Shown one piece after another: positions 20,088 through 28,731 of a stretch of DNA of 64,000 nucleotides; the first letter of the stretch is position 1; the number at the start of each line of letters is the position of its first letter. The DNA comes from Rhodospirillaceae bacterium (GTDB taxonomy: Bacteria; Pseudomonadota; Alphaproteobacteria; Rhodospirillales; UBA2165), in the NCBI GenBank assembly GCA_947467145.1, contig CANIGJ010000013.1, forward strand, positions 1-64,000. Direction: 5' to 3'. The position numbers were made by a program, and so were the translations under genes. The notes below the pieces were generated by a model that saw only the letters and a list, made by a program, of their open reading frames with translations, searched no databases and was not told where the DNA came from.

Positions 20088-20104
20088 CGCAAAAACGATG
20101 CCAA
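20088..20104 (-). promoter_or_regulatory. Candidate sigma-54 (-24/-12) promoter
   Basis: On the minus strand this reads TTGGCATCGTTTTTGCG, close to the sigma-54 consensus TGGCACG-N4-TTGC, with exactly ten bases between GG and GC. The -12 GC lies about 45 bases ahead of the ATG at 20044, leaving a leader of about 30 bases. No enhancer site or enhancer-binding protein gene was recognised nearby. Confidence 0.45.
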
Positions 20105-20236
20105 CCCCATTACAGGCGGATTGTCTTAGGAATTAATTAACCCGAACCACGGCAGACGCGCTGAAACCGGCAGATTCTGCCGCCTCACACCAACGTGAAG
20201 GTAAAAAACGTCTTCAATAATTAAGGAACGCGCGTC

Positions 20237-21682
20237 TCAGTTGCCGGCCGGAATGGTCCTGCCCGGGTTCATCATGCCCTTCGGATCGAGCGCGGCTTTG
20301 ATGGAACGCATGACATCGAGCGCCACGGCGTCTTTGTATTTACGCATTTCGGGAAGCTTGTGCGAACCGATACCATGCTCCGCGCTGAACGATCCGCCGC
20401 TTTGGGCGAGCAGATCCAGAACGGCGTTTTTCATCTCGCCCGCCTTCGCCTTGAAAGCATCGACATCCGCATCGGGATCGCACCAGATGCCGAGATGCAG
20501 ATTGCCGTCGCCGAGATGGCCGAGCGGATTGAGATAGGCCCCCGTCACCGTGCGATCGACGATCTTTTGCGTCGCATCGACAAATCCATGGATGCGGTCG
20601 AGCGGCAGCGAGATATCGAAACCGATCTTGGTCTTTACACTATTGGTGACTTCGAGGGCCGCTTCGCGCAGTTTCCAGATATCGAGACGTTGTGCTTCGG
20701 ACGCCGCAAACAAAGCATCCTGGATGAGACCGTCTTCAAGCGCCGCTTCGGCCGCGCGCTGCAACGTCGCGGCGACCGGAAGCGCACCGTCGGCATCGGG
20801 CGTTGCCGCCTCGTCCGAGGTCGCGGCGATTTCGATCATCACGCCGTAACGCGGCAGATCGCGGAACGGCTGCAACAAATTGGGATTGTGGCGCTGCGCC
20901 TGACGCAGAAAGGCATTGGGCATGATCTCGAACGCTTCGACCGCGCCGCCGCTTTCCGCCTGCACGCGATTGAGCACGCTGAGTGCATCGGCGAGGCTCT
21001 CCACCGACACCAGCGCGGTCGCGCGCGCCTTGGGCAACGGATAAAGCTTCATCGTCGCCGCCGTGATGATGCCGAGCGTGCCTTCGGAGCCGACGAACAG
21101 ATCGCGCAGATCGTAACCGGTGTTGTTCTTGCGCAAGCCCGACAGCAGATCCATCACGCGGCCGTCAGGCAGCACAACCTCGATCCCCAAACACAGTTCG
21201 CGCGTATTGCCGTAACGCACGACGTTGCTGCCGCCGGCATTGGTCGCGAGATTCCCGCCGATCATGCAACTGCCCTTGGCGCCGAAATTGAGCGGGAAGA
21301 ACAGGCCCTGCCCCTCGACCGTCTCATGCAGTTTGGCGAGCACGCAGCCTGCCTCCACCGTCATGGTGAGCGCGGAGGTACTGATCTCGCGGATGCAGTT
21401 CATGCGTTCGAGCGACAACACGATCTCTTTGCCACTGTCATCGGGGATACTGCCGCCGGCGAGACCGGTATTACCCGATTGCGGCACGACCGCGATGCCC
21501 TCGGCATAGGCGGCCGCCATCGCGGTGGAAACTTCGGCTGTAGTGGCGGGGCGCACGACGCAGAGCGCCTTGCCGGCCTCGCTGCCGGACCAAGAGCGCA
21601 CATACTTGGCCATGTCGACGGGATCGGTGAGCACCGCGCCCGCACCGAGCATTGACGCCAGTTTGGATGCGAAGTCGCTCAT
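20237..21682 (-). CDS. FAD-linked oxidase, GlcD / D-2-hydroxyacid dehydrogenase type
   Basis: A 481-residue flavoprotein of the PCMH-type FAD-binding family. The FAD-binding segment is VVPQSGNTGLAGGSIP, with GGNLATNAGGSNVVRYGNTRELCLGIEVV and GSEGTLGIITAA; the C-terminal domain has GHLGDGNLHLGI and SAEHGIGSHK. Relatives oxidise D-lactate, glycolate or D-2-hydroxyglutarate and pass electrons to a quinone, cytochrome or ETF. The C-terminal half lacks obvious iron-sulfur motifs, so it fits a one-subunit D-2-hydroxyglutarate or D-lactate dehydrogenase. It starts 12 bases after the aspS stop and is probably co-transcribed with aspS. Confidence 0.88.
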   Translation of the reverse strand: MSDFASKLASMLGAGAVLTDPVDMAKYVRSWSGSEAGKALCVVRPATTAEVSTAMAAAYAEGIAVVPQSGNTGLAGGSIPDDSGKEIVLSLERMNCIREISTSALTMTVEAGCVLAKLHETVEGQGLFFPLNFGAKGSCMIGGNLATNAGGSNVVRYGNTRELCLGIEVVLPDGRVMDLLSGLRKNNTGYDLRDLFVGSEGTLGIITAATMKLYPLPKARATALVSVESLADALSVLNRVQAESGGAVEAFEIMPNAFLRQAQRHNPNLLQPFRDLPRYGVMIEIAATSDEAATPDADGALPVAATLQRAAEAALEDGLIQDALFAASEAQRLDIWKLREAALEVTNSVKTKIGFDISLPLDRIHGFVDATQKIVDRTVTGAYLNPLGHLGDGNLHLGIWCDPDADVDAFKAKAGEMKNAVLDLLAQSGGSFSAEHGIGSHKLPEMRKYKDAVALDVMRSIKAALDPKGMMNPGRTIPAGN

Positions 21683-21694
21683 GATCGAAAAGCC

Positions 21695-23503
21695 CTAGTC
21701 TTTCTTCTTCGGCTTCGGCAGATCCGGCGCGATGTGCAATTCCTTGTAACGCGCAGGGGGAATGGTCGCAGGCGCGCCCATCAACAAGTCTTCGGCCTGC
21801 TGCGTCATCGGGAAGGTGATGACCTCGCGGATATTCGGTTCGTCGGCGAGCAGCATCACCATGCGGTCGATGCCGGGCGCCGAGCCACCATGCGGTGGGG
21901 CACCGAACTTGAACGCGTTGAGCAGGCCGCTGAAGCGCAGCTCGACTTCTTCTTTCGGATAACCCGCGATCTCGAACGCCCGATACATGATGTCGGGCTT
22001 ATGATTACGAATGGCGCCCGACGACAGCTCGATGCCGTTACAGACGATGTCGTACTGATAGGCCAGGATATCGAGCGGGTCTTTATTGTTCAGCGCATCG
22101 AGGCCGCCCTGCGGCATCGAGAACGGGTTGTGGCTGAAATCGATCTGCTTGGCGTCCTCGTTGTATTCGAACATCGGGAAATCGACGATCCAGCAGAACT
22201 TGAACTGATTGGCGTCGAGCAGACCGAGTTCGTTGCACAAGCGCGTGCGCACCTGGCCGGCGAACAGCGCCGCCTTGTCCGCCACCGCACCGGCAACGAA
22301 GAACACCGCATCGCCGTCTTTCAGACCGGCGATCTCTTTGATCTTGGCCGAGCGCGCGGGCTCGAGATTCTTGGCGATCGGGCCCTGGGCCTCGCCGTCC
22401 TTGAAGGTGATGTAACCAAGACCACCCTGGCCTTCGGCACGCGCCCAATCGTTGAGCTTGTCGAAGAAGCTGCGCGGCTGTCCGGCGGCACCGGTCGCCT
22501 GGATGGCGCGCACCACGCCGCCACCCGCCACGATCTTGGCGAACAGGCCGAAGTTAGAACCGGCGAAGGCTTCGCTGACATCGCTGATCAGCAGCGGATT
22601 GCGCAGGTCGGGCTTGTCCGAACCGTATTTCAGCAAGGATTCACGATACGGAATGCGCGGGAACGCGCCCTGCGTCACCGGACGGCCTTTGCCGAATTCC
22701 TCGAACACACCACCGAGCACGGGCTCGAGCGTAGCGAAGACGTCGTCCTGCGTGACGTAGCTCATTTCCAAGTCGAGCTGATAGAACTCGCCCGGGCTGC
22801 GGTCGGCGCGCGCATCTTCATCGCGAAAACACGGCGCGATCTGGAAATAACGATCGAAGCCCGACACCATCAGCAGCTGTTTGAAGATCTGCGGTGCCTG
22901 CGGCAGCGCGTAGAACTTGCCCGGATGGATGCGCGACGGCACGAGGTAATCGCGCGCGCCTTCCGGCGATGACGCTGTCAGGATCGGCGTCTGGAATTCC
23001 ATAAAGCCGGCATCGGTCATGCGGCGGCGGATCGACGAGATCACCTTGCTGCGCAGTACGATATTGTCGTGTACCTTCTGGCGGCGCAGATCGAGGAAGC
23101 GATAGCGCAGACGGGTCTCTTCCGGGAACTCGGCCTCGCCCGCGACCTGAAGCGGCAGCACGTCGGCTTCCGATTCCATGGTGTATGCGCGGATGCGCAG
23201 TTCGACCTCACCGGTCGGCAGGTCGGCATTGATGGTGTCGCCGGTGCGCTTCTCGACCGTGCCGGTCACCGTGATCACGCTTTCGGGACGGGCCTTTTCC
23301 ACCTCGGTGAAGAGCGGGTCACCCGCTTCGATCACGCACTGGGTCAGGCCATAGTGATCACGCAGATCGATGAACAGCAGATTGCCGTGGTCGCGCTTGC
23401 GATGCACCCAGCCGGACAGGCGTACCCGGTTGCCCGCGTCCGTGCCCCGGAGCTGGCCGCAGGTGTGGGAACGATAGGGATGCAGGTCGGTGTCCGAAGC
23501 CAT
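21695..23503 (-). CDS. aspS: Aspartyl-tRNA synthetase (bacterial type)
   Basis: A 602-residue class IIb synthetase. The N-terminal OB-fold anticodon domain ([20 protein letters not shown]), motif 2 ([19 protein letters not shown]) and motif 3 ([19 protein letters not shown]) are present, along with the bacterial GAD insertion domain in the middle. It charges tRNA-Asp. In many alphaproteobacteria lacking asparaginyl-tRNA synthetase the enzyme is non-discriminating and also charges tRNA-Asn for GatCAB; this window does not decide that. The gene is divergent from rnd with 82 bases between the starts. Confidence 0.97.
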   Translation of the reverse strand: MASDTDLHPYRSHTCGQLRGTDAGNRVRLSGWVHRKRDHGNLLFIDLRDHYGLTQCVIEAGDPLFTEVEKARPESVITVTGTVEKRTGDTINADLPTGEVELRIRAYTMESEADVLPLQVAGEAEFPEETRLRYRFLDLRRQKVHDNIVLRSKVISSIRRRMTDAGFMEFQTPILTASSPEGARDYLVPSRIHPGKFYALPQAPQIFKQLLMVSGFDRYFQIAPCFRDEDARADRSPGEFYQLDLEMSYVTQDDVFATLEPVLGGVFEEFGKGRPVTQGAFPRIPYRESLLKYGSDKPDLRNPLLISDVSEAFAGSNFGLFAKIVAGGGVVRAIQATGAAGQPRSFFDKLNDWARAEGQGGLGYITFKDGEAQGPIAKNLEPARSAKIKEIAGLKDGDAVFFVAGAVADKAALFAGQVRTRLCNELGLLDANQFKFCWIVDFPMFEYNEDAKQIDFSHNPFSMPQGGLDALNNKDPLDILAYQYDIVCNGIELSSGAIRNHKPDIMYRAFEIAGYPKEEVELRFSGLLNAFKFGAPPHGGSAPGIDRMVMLLADEPNIREVITFPMTQQAEDLLMGAPATIPPARYKELHIAPDLPKPKKKD

Positions 23504-23585
23504 GGTTTATCCGCGCAAATCCAGGGGTTGTGGCCGGGCTTCATACACGCTTTCATGGCCAGCGGAAAGGATGTAAAAGCGCCCC

Positions 23586-24755
23586 ATGTCGATCATAACG
23601 GACACCGAAACCCTCGCCGATTTCTGCCGGCGGGTCGGCCGATCCAGCTACGTCACCGTCGATACCGAATTCATGCGCGAGAACACGTTCTGGCCGCATC
23701 TCTGCGTCGTGCAGGTGGCGGGCGAGGATGACGCGGCCGTGATCGATGCGCTGGCCGATGGCATGGACCTGACGCCGCTCTACGCCCTGATGGCCGATCC
23801 GGCCGTTCTCAAGGTCTTTCATGCGGCGCGCCAAGATCTGGAAATCTTCTGGAACGCCATGCAGGATTCGCCTATCTGCCTGCCCACGCCCCTGTTCGAT
23901 ACCCAGGTGGCCGCCATGGTTTGCGGCTTCGGCGAGTCGGCCGGTTACGAAACCCTGGTCCGCCAGTTGGCCGGCAAGCAGATCGACAAATCCTCGCGCT
24001 TCACCGATTGGTCGCACCGCCCGCTCAGTGAAAAGCAGACCGCCTATGCGCTGGCCGACGTGACGCACCTGCGCCCGGTCTATGAAAAGCTCGCCGGCAT
24101 GCTGGCCAAAAACGGCCGCACCGCATGGCTGGATGAGGAGATGGCGATTCTGACCGAGCCCCGCACCTATTCGCAGCCGTCGGAAGACGCCTGGAAACGC
24201 ATCAAGGGCAAGCCGGGCAATCGCCGCGCGTTGGCCGTGCTGATGCAGATCGCCGCGTGGCGCGACCGCGAAGCCAAGCGCCGCAACATCCCGCGCTCGC
24301 GCGTGCTGCGCGACGAAGCGTTGGTCGAAATTGCGCACCATGCGCCGCAAACGGTGGACGATCTCGCCCGCGTGCGCGGCATGGGCCGCCGCTTGGCCGA
24401 AGGATCGTCGGGCGCGGAATTATTGGAAGCCGTCGCCGCCGGCCTCGCCGTGCAAGACAAAGATCTGCCGGTCATCGAACGCGCCGACGCGTTGCCGCGC
24501 GGCCTCGGCCCGATCACCGATCTGCTCAAGGTCCTGCTCAAAGCGAAATGCGAAGAGAACCAGGTTGCGACCAAGCTGATCGCGACGGCCGACGATGTGG
24601 AAAAGATCGCGGCCTTCGGCGAAAAGGCCGATGTCGCCGCCCTGCACGGCTGGCGCCGCGCGGTGTTCGGCGAAGATGCCTTGGCGCTGCGCTCGGGCAA
24701 ACTGGCCATGGTCGTCTCGAAGGGACAGCTGGAACTCGTCGAGTTCGACGACTAG
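23586..24755 (+). CDS. rnd: Ribonuclease D
   Basis: A 389-residue 3'-5' exoribonuclease acting in tRNA and stable RNA maturation. The DEDD catalytic residues are in VTVDTEFMRE, KVFHAARQDLEIF and the TAYALADVTHLRPVY segment, and an HRDC domain follows (LVEIAHHAPQTVDDLARVRG). The length fits the family. The aspS/rnd divergence is frequent in alphaproteobacteria. It converges on the response regulator gene ending at 24773. Confidence 0.95.
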   Translation: MSIITDTETLADFCRRVGRSSYVTVDTEFMRENTFWPHLCVVQVAGEDDAAVIDALADGMDLTPLYALMADPAVLKVFHAARQDLEIFWNAMQDSPICLPTPLFDTQVAAMVCGFGESAGYETLVRQLAGKQIDKSSRFTDWSHRPLSEKQTAYALADVTHLRPVYEKLAGMLAKNGRTAWLDEEMAILTEPRTYSQPSEDAWKRIKGKPGNRRALAVLMQIAAWRDREAKRRNIPRSRVLRDEALVEIAHHAPQTVDDLARVRGMGRRLAEGSSGAELLEAVAAGLAVQDKDLPVIERADALPRGLGPITDLLKVLLKAKCEENQVATKLIATADDVEKIAAFGEKADVAALHGWRRAVFGEDALALRSGKLAMVVSKGQLELVEFDD

Positions 24756-24772
24756 TCCTCTATTTCGGCGCC

Positions 24773-26209
24773 CTACTTTGGTGAACCGGCGGAAATCCAA
24801 ATCTTCTCGTTCAGTTTGCCGGTCTCATACAGATTATCGAGCACGCCGATGTGGCGTTCGGTGAGCGTCGTCCCGGCGCCCAGATAAATCGCGCCGTTGG
24901 TCGTGTGGACATCGCGACTCAAAACCTGCCCAGGCTGAATGCCGGTCGGATCGACGGAGCGTTCGGGGCCGCGCGGGCGCGCCGGCGGCGTGGGTCGGCG
25001 TGCCGGTGCGCGCGGCGCACGCGCGACCACCTCGGGTGTGTCTTCCGCGCCGGGCGGCACCATGACCTGCACCACGGGGCGGCCGGTTTTGGCATCCGAC
25101 GGCAAGGTCAGCGCATTGCGGCGATCGAGTTGGCCGAGCAGACGGATCACCGTCGGGGTCAATTGCGTGCCCGATGAGATCAGCACGCTGCCGTCGGACG
25201 AGAAGATGTTCTGCGCCGCCACGGCGGCCTCAGGCATATCCTCGATCTTGCAATCGCGCTGCTGCCACTCCGTCGTCACCACCTGTTTCGTGCGCAACGG
25301 CTCGGCATCGCCGCCGGTATTCAGTATGTAGGCGATATCGCCCATGGTCAGCGTGCTGTCGCGCTCCAACCGATCCAGCGCCCGCAGGATGCCGCTGGCT
25401 TCCGACGCCCCCAGCTCGGCGTACAGGCGTTCGATGCCGACTTTGACGTCGGCCGCGACGTTATCCTCGCCCGAGAAGTTGGCCAGACGATCGACGAACT
25501 TGGTCCGGCTCGCTTCGTGATGCGCCGCGACCTCGGCTTCGTCCTCTTTCGACAATAGATGTTTAAGCAGATCGGCCGCCGCTTCGCTGGCTTCGGCGGA
25601 GATGTTCATCGGCGCCTCGTCCTCGTCGTCGCCCCCCTCGCCGCCGCCGCCGGCCTTGCGCCGCCCTTTCTTGGCCATGCCTTTGTTTTCGCCGATCGCC
25701 GGCTTCGGTGCGGCTGCCGCCGGACTGCCCGGGTTGAGCACTTCATCGCTGACCGTGGTGCTGACCGCATCGTAGATTTCGGTCGTCTTCAGCCAGCTAA
25801 TATCCTTTTCGGTGCGAGCCAGATGCGTGAAGCGTTTTTCCAATGCCGCACGCGACACCGGCTTCACCAGGAAGGCACTGACGTCGAGCTTGAGTGCGAC
25901 ATCGACGAGATCGCGATCCGAATAGGCGGTCAACATGATGAACGGCGTCGCGCGATTGAGGCCGCATTGCCCCATCCGGATGGTCTTGAGCAATTCCAGC
26001 CCATCGATCTTGGGCATATTGAAATCCGACAGCATCACTACCGGGCCGCCGGGGAGAGTCCAGCTTTCGGCCAAGGCTGCCTCGCCGTCTTCGGCCTGGA
26101 CGACGTTGGTCGCGCCCATGCCGATCAGCAGGCGCACCACCGTCTGGCGCGTGAAAGCCTCATCCTCGACGACAATGACGGTATGTTTCGCGAGATCGAA
26201 GCCGTTCAT
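24773..26209 (-). CDS. Response regulator with N-terminal REC domain and duplicated C-terminal motif
   Basis: A 478-residue protein. The REC domain covers residues 10-130, with E15/D16 in VVEDEAF, the phosphoacceptor D62 in MLSDFNMPKIDG, T94 and K116. A low-complexity linker (lysine and glycine rich, then acidic) follows around residues 175-200, and then a helical region. Two similar C-terminal segments, SDGSVLISSGTQLTPTVIRL and NGAIYLGAGTTLTERHIGVL, resemble the accessory repeats found beside HD-GYP domains, but no HD-GYP motif is present. The ATG at 26209 shares its first base with the stop of the upstream REC-HPt gene (TAATG), so the two are translationally coupled. No histidine kinase is adjacent. 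Confidence 0.85.
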   Translation of the reverse strand: MNGFDLAKHTVIVVEDEAFTRQTVVRLLIGMGATNVVQAEDGEAALAESWTLPGGPVVMLSDFNMPKIDGLELLKTIRMGQCGLNRATPFIMLTAYSDRDLVDVALKLDVSAFLVKPVSRAALEKRFTHLARTEKDISWLKTTEIYDAVSTTVSDEVLNPGSPAAAAPKPAIGENKGMAKKGRRKAGGGGEGGDDEDEAPMNISAEASEAAADLLKHLLSKEDEAEVAAHHEASRTKFVDRLANFSGEDNVAADVKVGIERLYAELGASEASGILRALDRLERDSTLTMGDIAYILNTGGDAEPLRTKQVVTTEWQQRDCKIEDMPEAAVAAQNIFSSDGSVLISSGTQLTPTVIRLLGQLDRRNALTLPSDAKTGRPVVQVMVPPGAEDTPEVVARAPRAPARRPTPPARPRGPERSVDPTGIQPGQVLSRDVHTTNGAIYLGAGTTLTERHIGVLDNLYETGKLNEKIWISAGSPK

Positions 26210-27015
26210 TATACGTGGTTGTCCACAAAACTCTGGATACGGGAAGATTCCGGCCGGATCGCCGGGATGAGTTCGGCAACCTCCGGCCAGGCGCCGTCGC
26301 GCGCCGCTGCCTCGATCCGCGCGAAGAGATCGCGCAACCGATGCGCGGCCGCCGTCGCCGCCGCACCCTTGGCCGCATGCGCGGATTCGATCATCGCACC
26401 GTCGATTCGATCCACAGCCGCGCGCTCGATCCGATCGATCAGGCGCGGCAGATGTTCGAGGAACAGGCGCAGATGCGCCAGCAGCTCCACCGGATCGGTT
26501 TCGCCAAGCGTCTCGGCCAATTGACCGAGATCGACGACGTCGGTTTCGATGCTGGCCGCATGCGCGTCGACAAGACGTGCTTCCATCTGATCGGCGCGCC
26601 ATTCGAAGCCGTGCGCCACGACGGTGGCGACGGTATCGCGTAGGATCTTGGCCGGCACGGGTTTGGTGAGCACGGCGTTCATGCCGGCATCACGGCAGGC
26701 GGCGATATCGTCGGCATCGTTGCTGCCGGTCAGACCGATGATCGGGATCAACCCCACCGGCCCATGGGTGCCCCGGATCGCGCGCGTCGCCTGGATGCCA
26801 TCCATGCCATCCATATTGCGATCCATGATGATCACGTCGAAGGCCACGGTCGACAGCAACTCGAACGCCGATACCGCATCGGCGACGCTATGCACCTCAT
26901 GACCGACATTGGCGAAAATGCGCCGAATCACGTCGCGGATAGACGCATCATCCTCGACATGCAGAATGCACAGCGAGCGGCCGCCAGACGTATTTCGAGG
27001 CGTACCCCTGAGCAT
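26209..27015 (-). CDS. Response regulator fused to a histidine phosphotransfer (HPt) domain
   Basis: A 268-residue two-domain phosphorelay protein. The REC domain (residues 16-130) has E21-D22-D23, phosphoacceptor D65 in IIMDRNMDGMDG, T96 and K118 in VLTKPVPA. The C-terminal HPt domain carries H213 in ESAHAAKGAAATAAAH, the H-x-x-K-G pattern of phosphotransfer histidines. A REC-HPt fusion can receive phosphate from a hybrid kinase and pass it to another receiver, plausibly the REC protein of the next gene. Start ATG/GTG near 27015 is provisional; residues before 14 are not conserved. A minus-strand AT-rich ATTATATA element lies about 70 bases upstream. Confidence 0.85.
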   Translation of the reverse strand: MLRGTPRNTSGGRSLCILHVEDDASIRDVIRRIFANVGHEVHSVADAVSAFELLSTVAFDVIIMDRNMDGMDGIQATRAIRGTHGPVGLIPIIGLTGSNDADDIAACRDAGMNAVLTKPVPAKILRDTVATVVAHGFEWRADQMEARLVDAHAASIETDVVDLGQLAETLGETDPVELLAHLRLFLEHLPRLIDRIERAAVDRIDGAMIESAHAAKGAAATAAAHRLRDLFARIEAAARDGAWPEVAELIPAIRPESSRIQSFVDNHV

Positions 27016-27186
27016 TTCCGTCGATCCCCCGACCGAGAGACAGCGCCCCCCGGCCGATCGATACCGGTTTCATTGCGGCTATATAATGCGGAATTCGCCC
27101 CAGCCGCCATTGCGAAGAACGCACTATCCAGGGTCATTTTTGCCAGGATTGGTTGCCGGGCTTACGTTGTCTGGCAGCCCGACGCC

Positions 27187-28707
27187 TTAGGCGATATCGC
27201 CTTTGACGCCAAGCTGTTCCGCCAAATCCTCGAAGATGCGCTGTACGCCTTCGCCCGACAGATCTTTCGCGCCACCCTCAAGCTTCATGGTCAGGCGGTT
27301 CGACGTCAGGGTCAGCGCGGACTTGGGCAGGACATCGGGCACGCCGCCCGACAGGACGTGCGCCAGGCGCAACGCCAAACCGATCACCTCGGCATTCTGC
27401 AGATCGTCCTCCGACAGCAGCGAGCGCACGGCCTGGACCTCGGGCTGGCGACGGCGGCCGTTGTAGCGCACGAAGGTCGCGATCGCGAGCATGATGCGTT
27501 CGCGGTGCGTGATGCCGGCGATCGCCAGGCGCAGCACGCGCAGGAACGAATGCAGTGCGCGATAGTCGGGATGCTCGGTCCAACCGATATCGGACAGCAA
27601 GGCAGCCGACAGCACGAGGCGATGATCGCCTTCGTCGAGATCGGCGAGCACCGGAATCATCCAATTATAGATCTCTTCGCCATGCACGGCGAAACGGCCG
27701 CCGCGCTGCGCGAACCCTTCGCAGACCGACACCAGCGGATCGCCGCTGCGCAGATTCGCCGGCAGTTGTTCGAAGAACAGGCCTTCGCGCAAACCGAAGC
27801 CGGAGAAGACCAGCGATTTCGCCTTGGTGATTTCAAGCAGACGATTGATGGCCATTGATGCGAACGGCAACGTGTCGGCGCGGCGGCGCGCCACGCTCGC
27901 CATACGTTCCAGCGACGCCGGGCTTTGGCCCGCGATCAGCTTGGTGAGATCGAAAGCGGGTTTGTAGGGGATCGTCAGATAGTCGAGCACATGCAGCGGA
28001 TAATTCGTCTGCTCGACATAGATCCGCGCCAGCGAACGGCACGCCCCGCCGACGGCATAAAAATCGTGCCCCGCCGCATCGCGCAGCCAATCGATCTCGG
28101 CAAAGGCCTTGTCGGCGATCTTCTGCGCGGCACTCATCGAGCCGCCCGAATCTTCGGCCAGACGCAAATGGCCGAGCGGTACGGTGGCGCTTTTCTTGAA
28201 CTGGCCGTTTTCCAGCAATACAAGATCGAGGCTGCCGCCGCCCAGATCGCCGAACAGACCGTCGGCATCCTTCACGCCGCCCAGGATGCCCATGGCGCCG
28301 AGACGCGCTTCTTCCTCACCGGACAGAACCTCGACCGGGAAACCGAAGCGGCGCTGCACTTCCTTGGCGAATTCCGGACCGTCCGACGCATCGCGCACGG
28401 CGGCCGTAGCCACCATCTTGAATTTTTCCACCGGCATCTGCTTGGCGAGCGCGGTGAAACGACCGAGCGTCTTGAACGCCAATTTGACGCCGTCCGGGTT
28501 CAGCTTACCGCTTTTGCCGATGCCCTTGCCGAGCTGGCACGAAACGCGTTCGTTGAAGATCGGCACAGGCAGGCGCGCCGGTGCGTCATAGACCACCATG
28601 CGCACGGTGTTGGAGCCGATATCGACGATGCCGATGCGCCCACCGGTGCGGGTGGTGCGCTCGTTGAAGCGGTCGTTAACGGTATTGTCCTTGGCGGCCG
28701 CTGGCAT
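27187..28707 (-). CDS. ppx: Ppx/GppA-family exopolyphosphatase
   Basis: A 506-residue member of the ASKHA fold. The phosphate-binding loops are visible: RIGIVDIGSNTVRMVVYD, the SGEEEARLG catalytic region and the second glycine-rich loop FGDLGGGSLDLVLL. The C-terminal HD-like domain follows. It releases phosphate from polyphosphate ends or converts pppGpp to ppGpp. Directly downstream of ppk with a 24-base gap, on the same strand, so synthesis and breakdown of polyphosphate are probably expressed together. Confidence 0.93.
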   Translation of the reverse strand: MPAAAKDNTVNDRFNERTTRTGGRIGIVDIGSNTVRMVVYDAPARLPVPIFNERVSCQLGKGIGKSGKLNPDGVKLAFKTLGRFTALAKQMPVEKFKMVATAAVRDASDGPEFAKEVQRRFGFPVEVLSGEEEARLGAMGILGGVKDADGLFGDLGGGSLDLVLLENGQFKKSATVPLGHLRLAEDSGGSMSAAQKIADKAFAEIDWLRDAAGHDFYAVGGACRSLARIYVEQTNYPLHVLDYLTIPYKPAFDLTKLIAGQSPASLERMASVARRRADTLPFASMAINRLLEITKAKSLVFSGFGLREGLFFEQLPANLRSGDPLVSVCEGFAQRGGRFAVHGEEIYNWMIPVLADLDEGDHRLVLSAALLSDIGWTEHPDYRALHSFLRVLRLAIAGITHRERIMLAIATFVRYNGRRRQPEVQAVRSLLSEDDLQNAEVIGLALRLAHVLSGGVPDVLPKSALTLTSNRLTMKLEGGAKDLSGEGVQRIFEDLAEQLGVKGDIA

Positions 28708-28731
28708 GCTCTCGGATACGGATTGCGACGT

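Noticed and set aside
26210-26602. Minus-strand frame extending the response regulator gene upstream to 26602
   Set aside because: The extension is arginine-rich shadow sequence overlapping the HPt domain of the REC-HPt gene; the ATG at 26209 in the TAATG overlap is the natural start.
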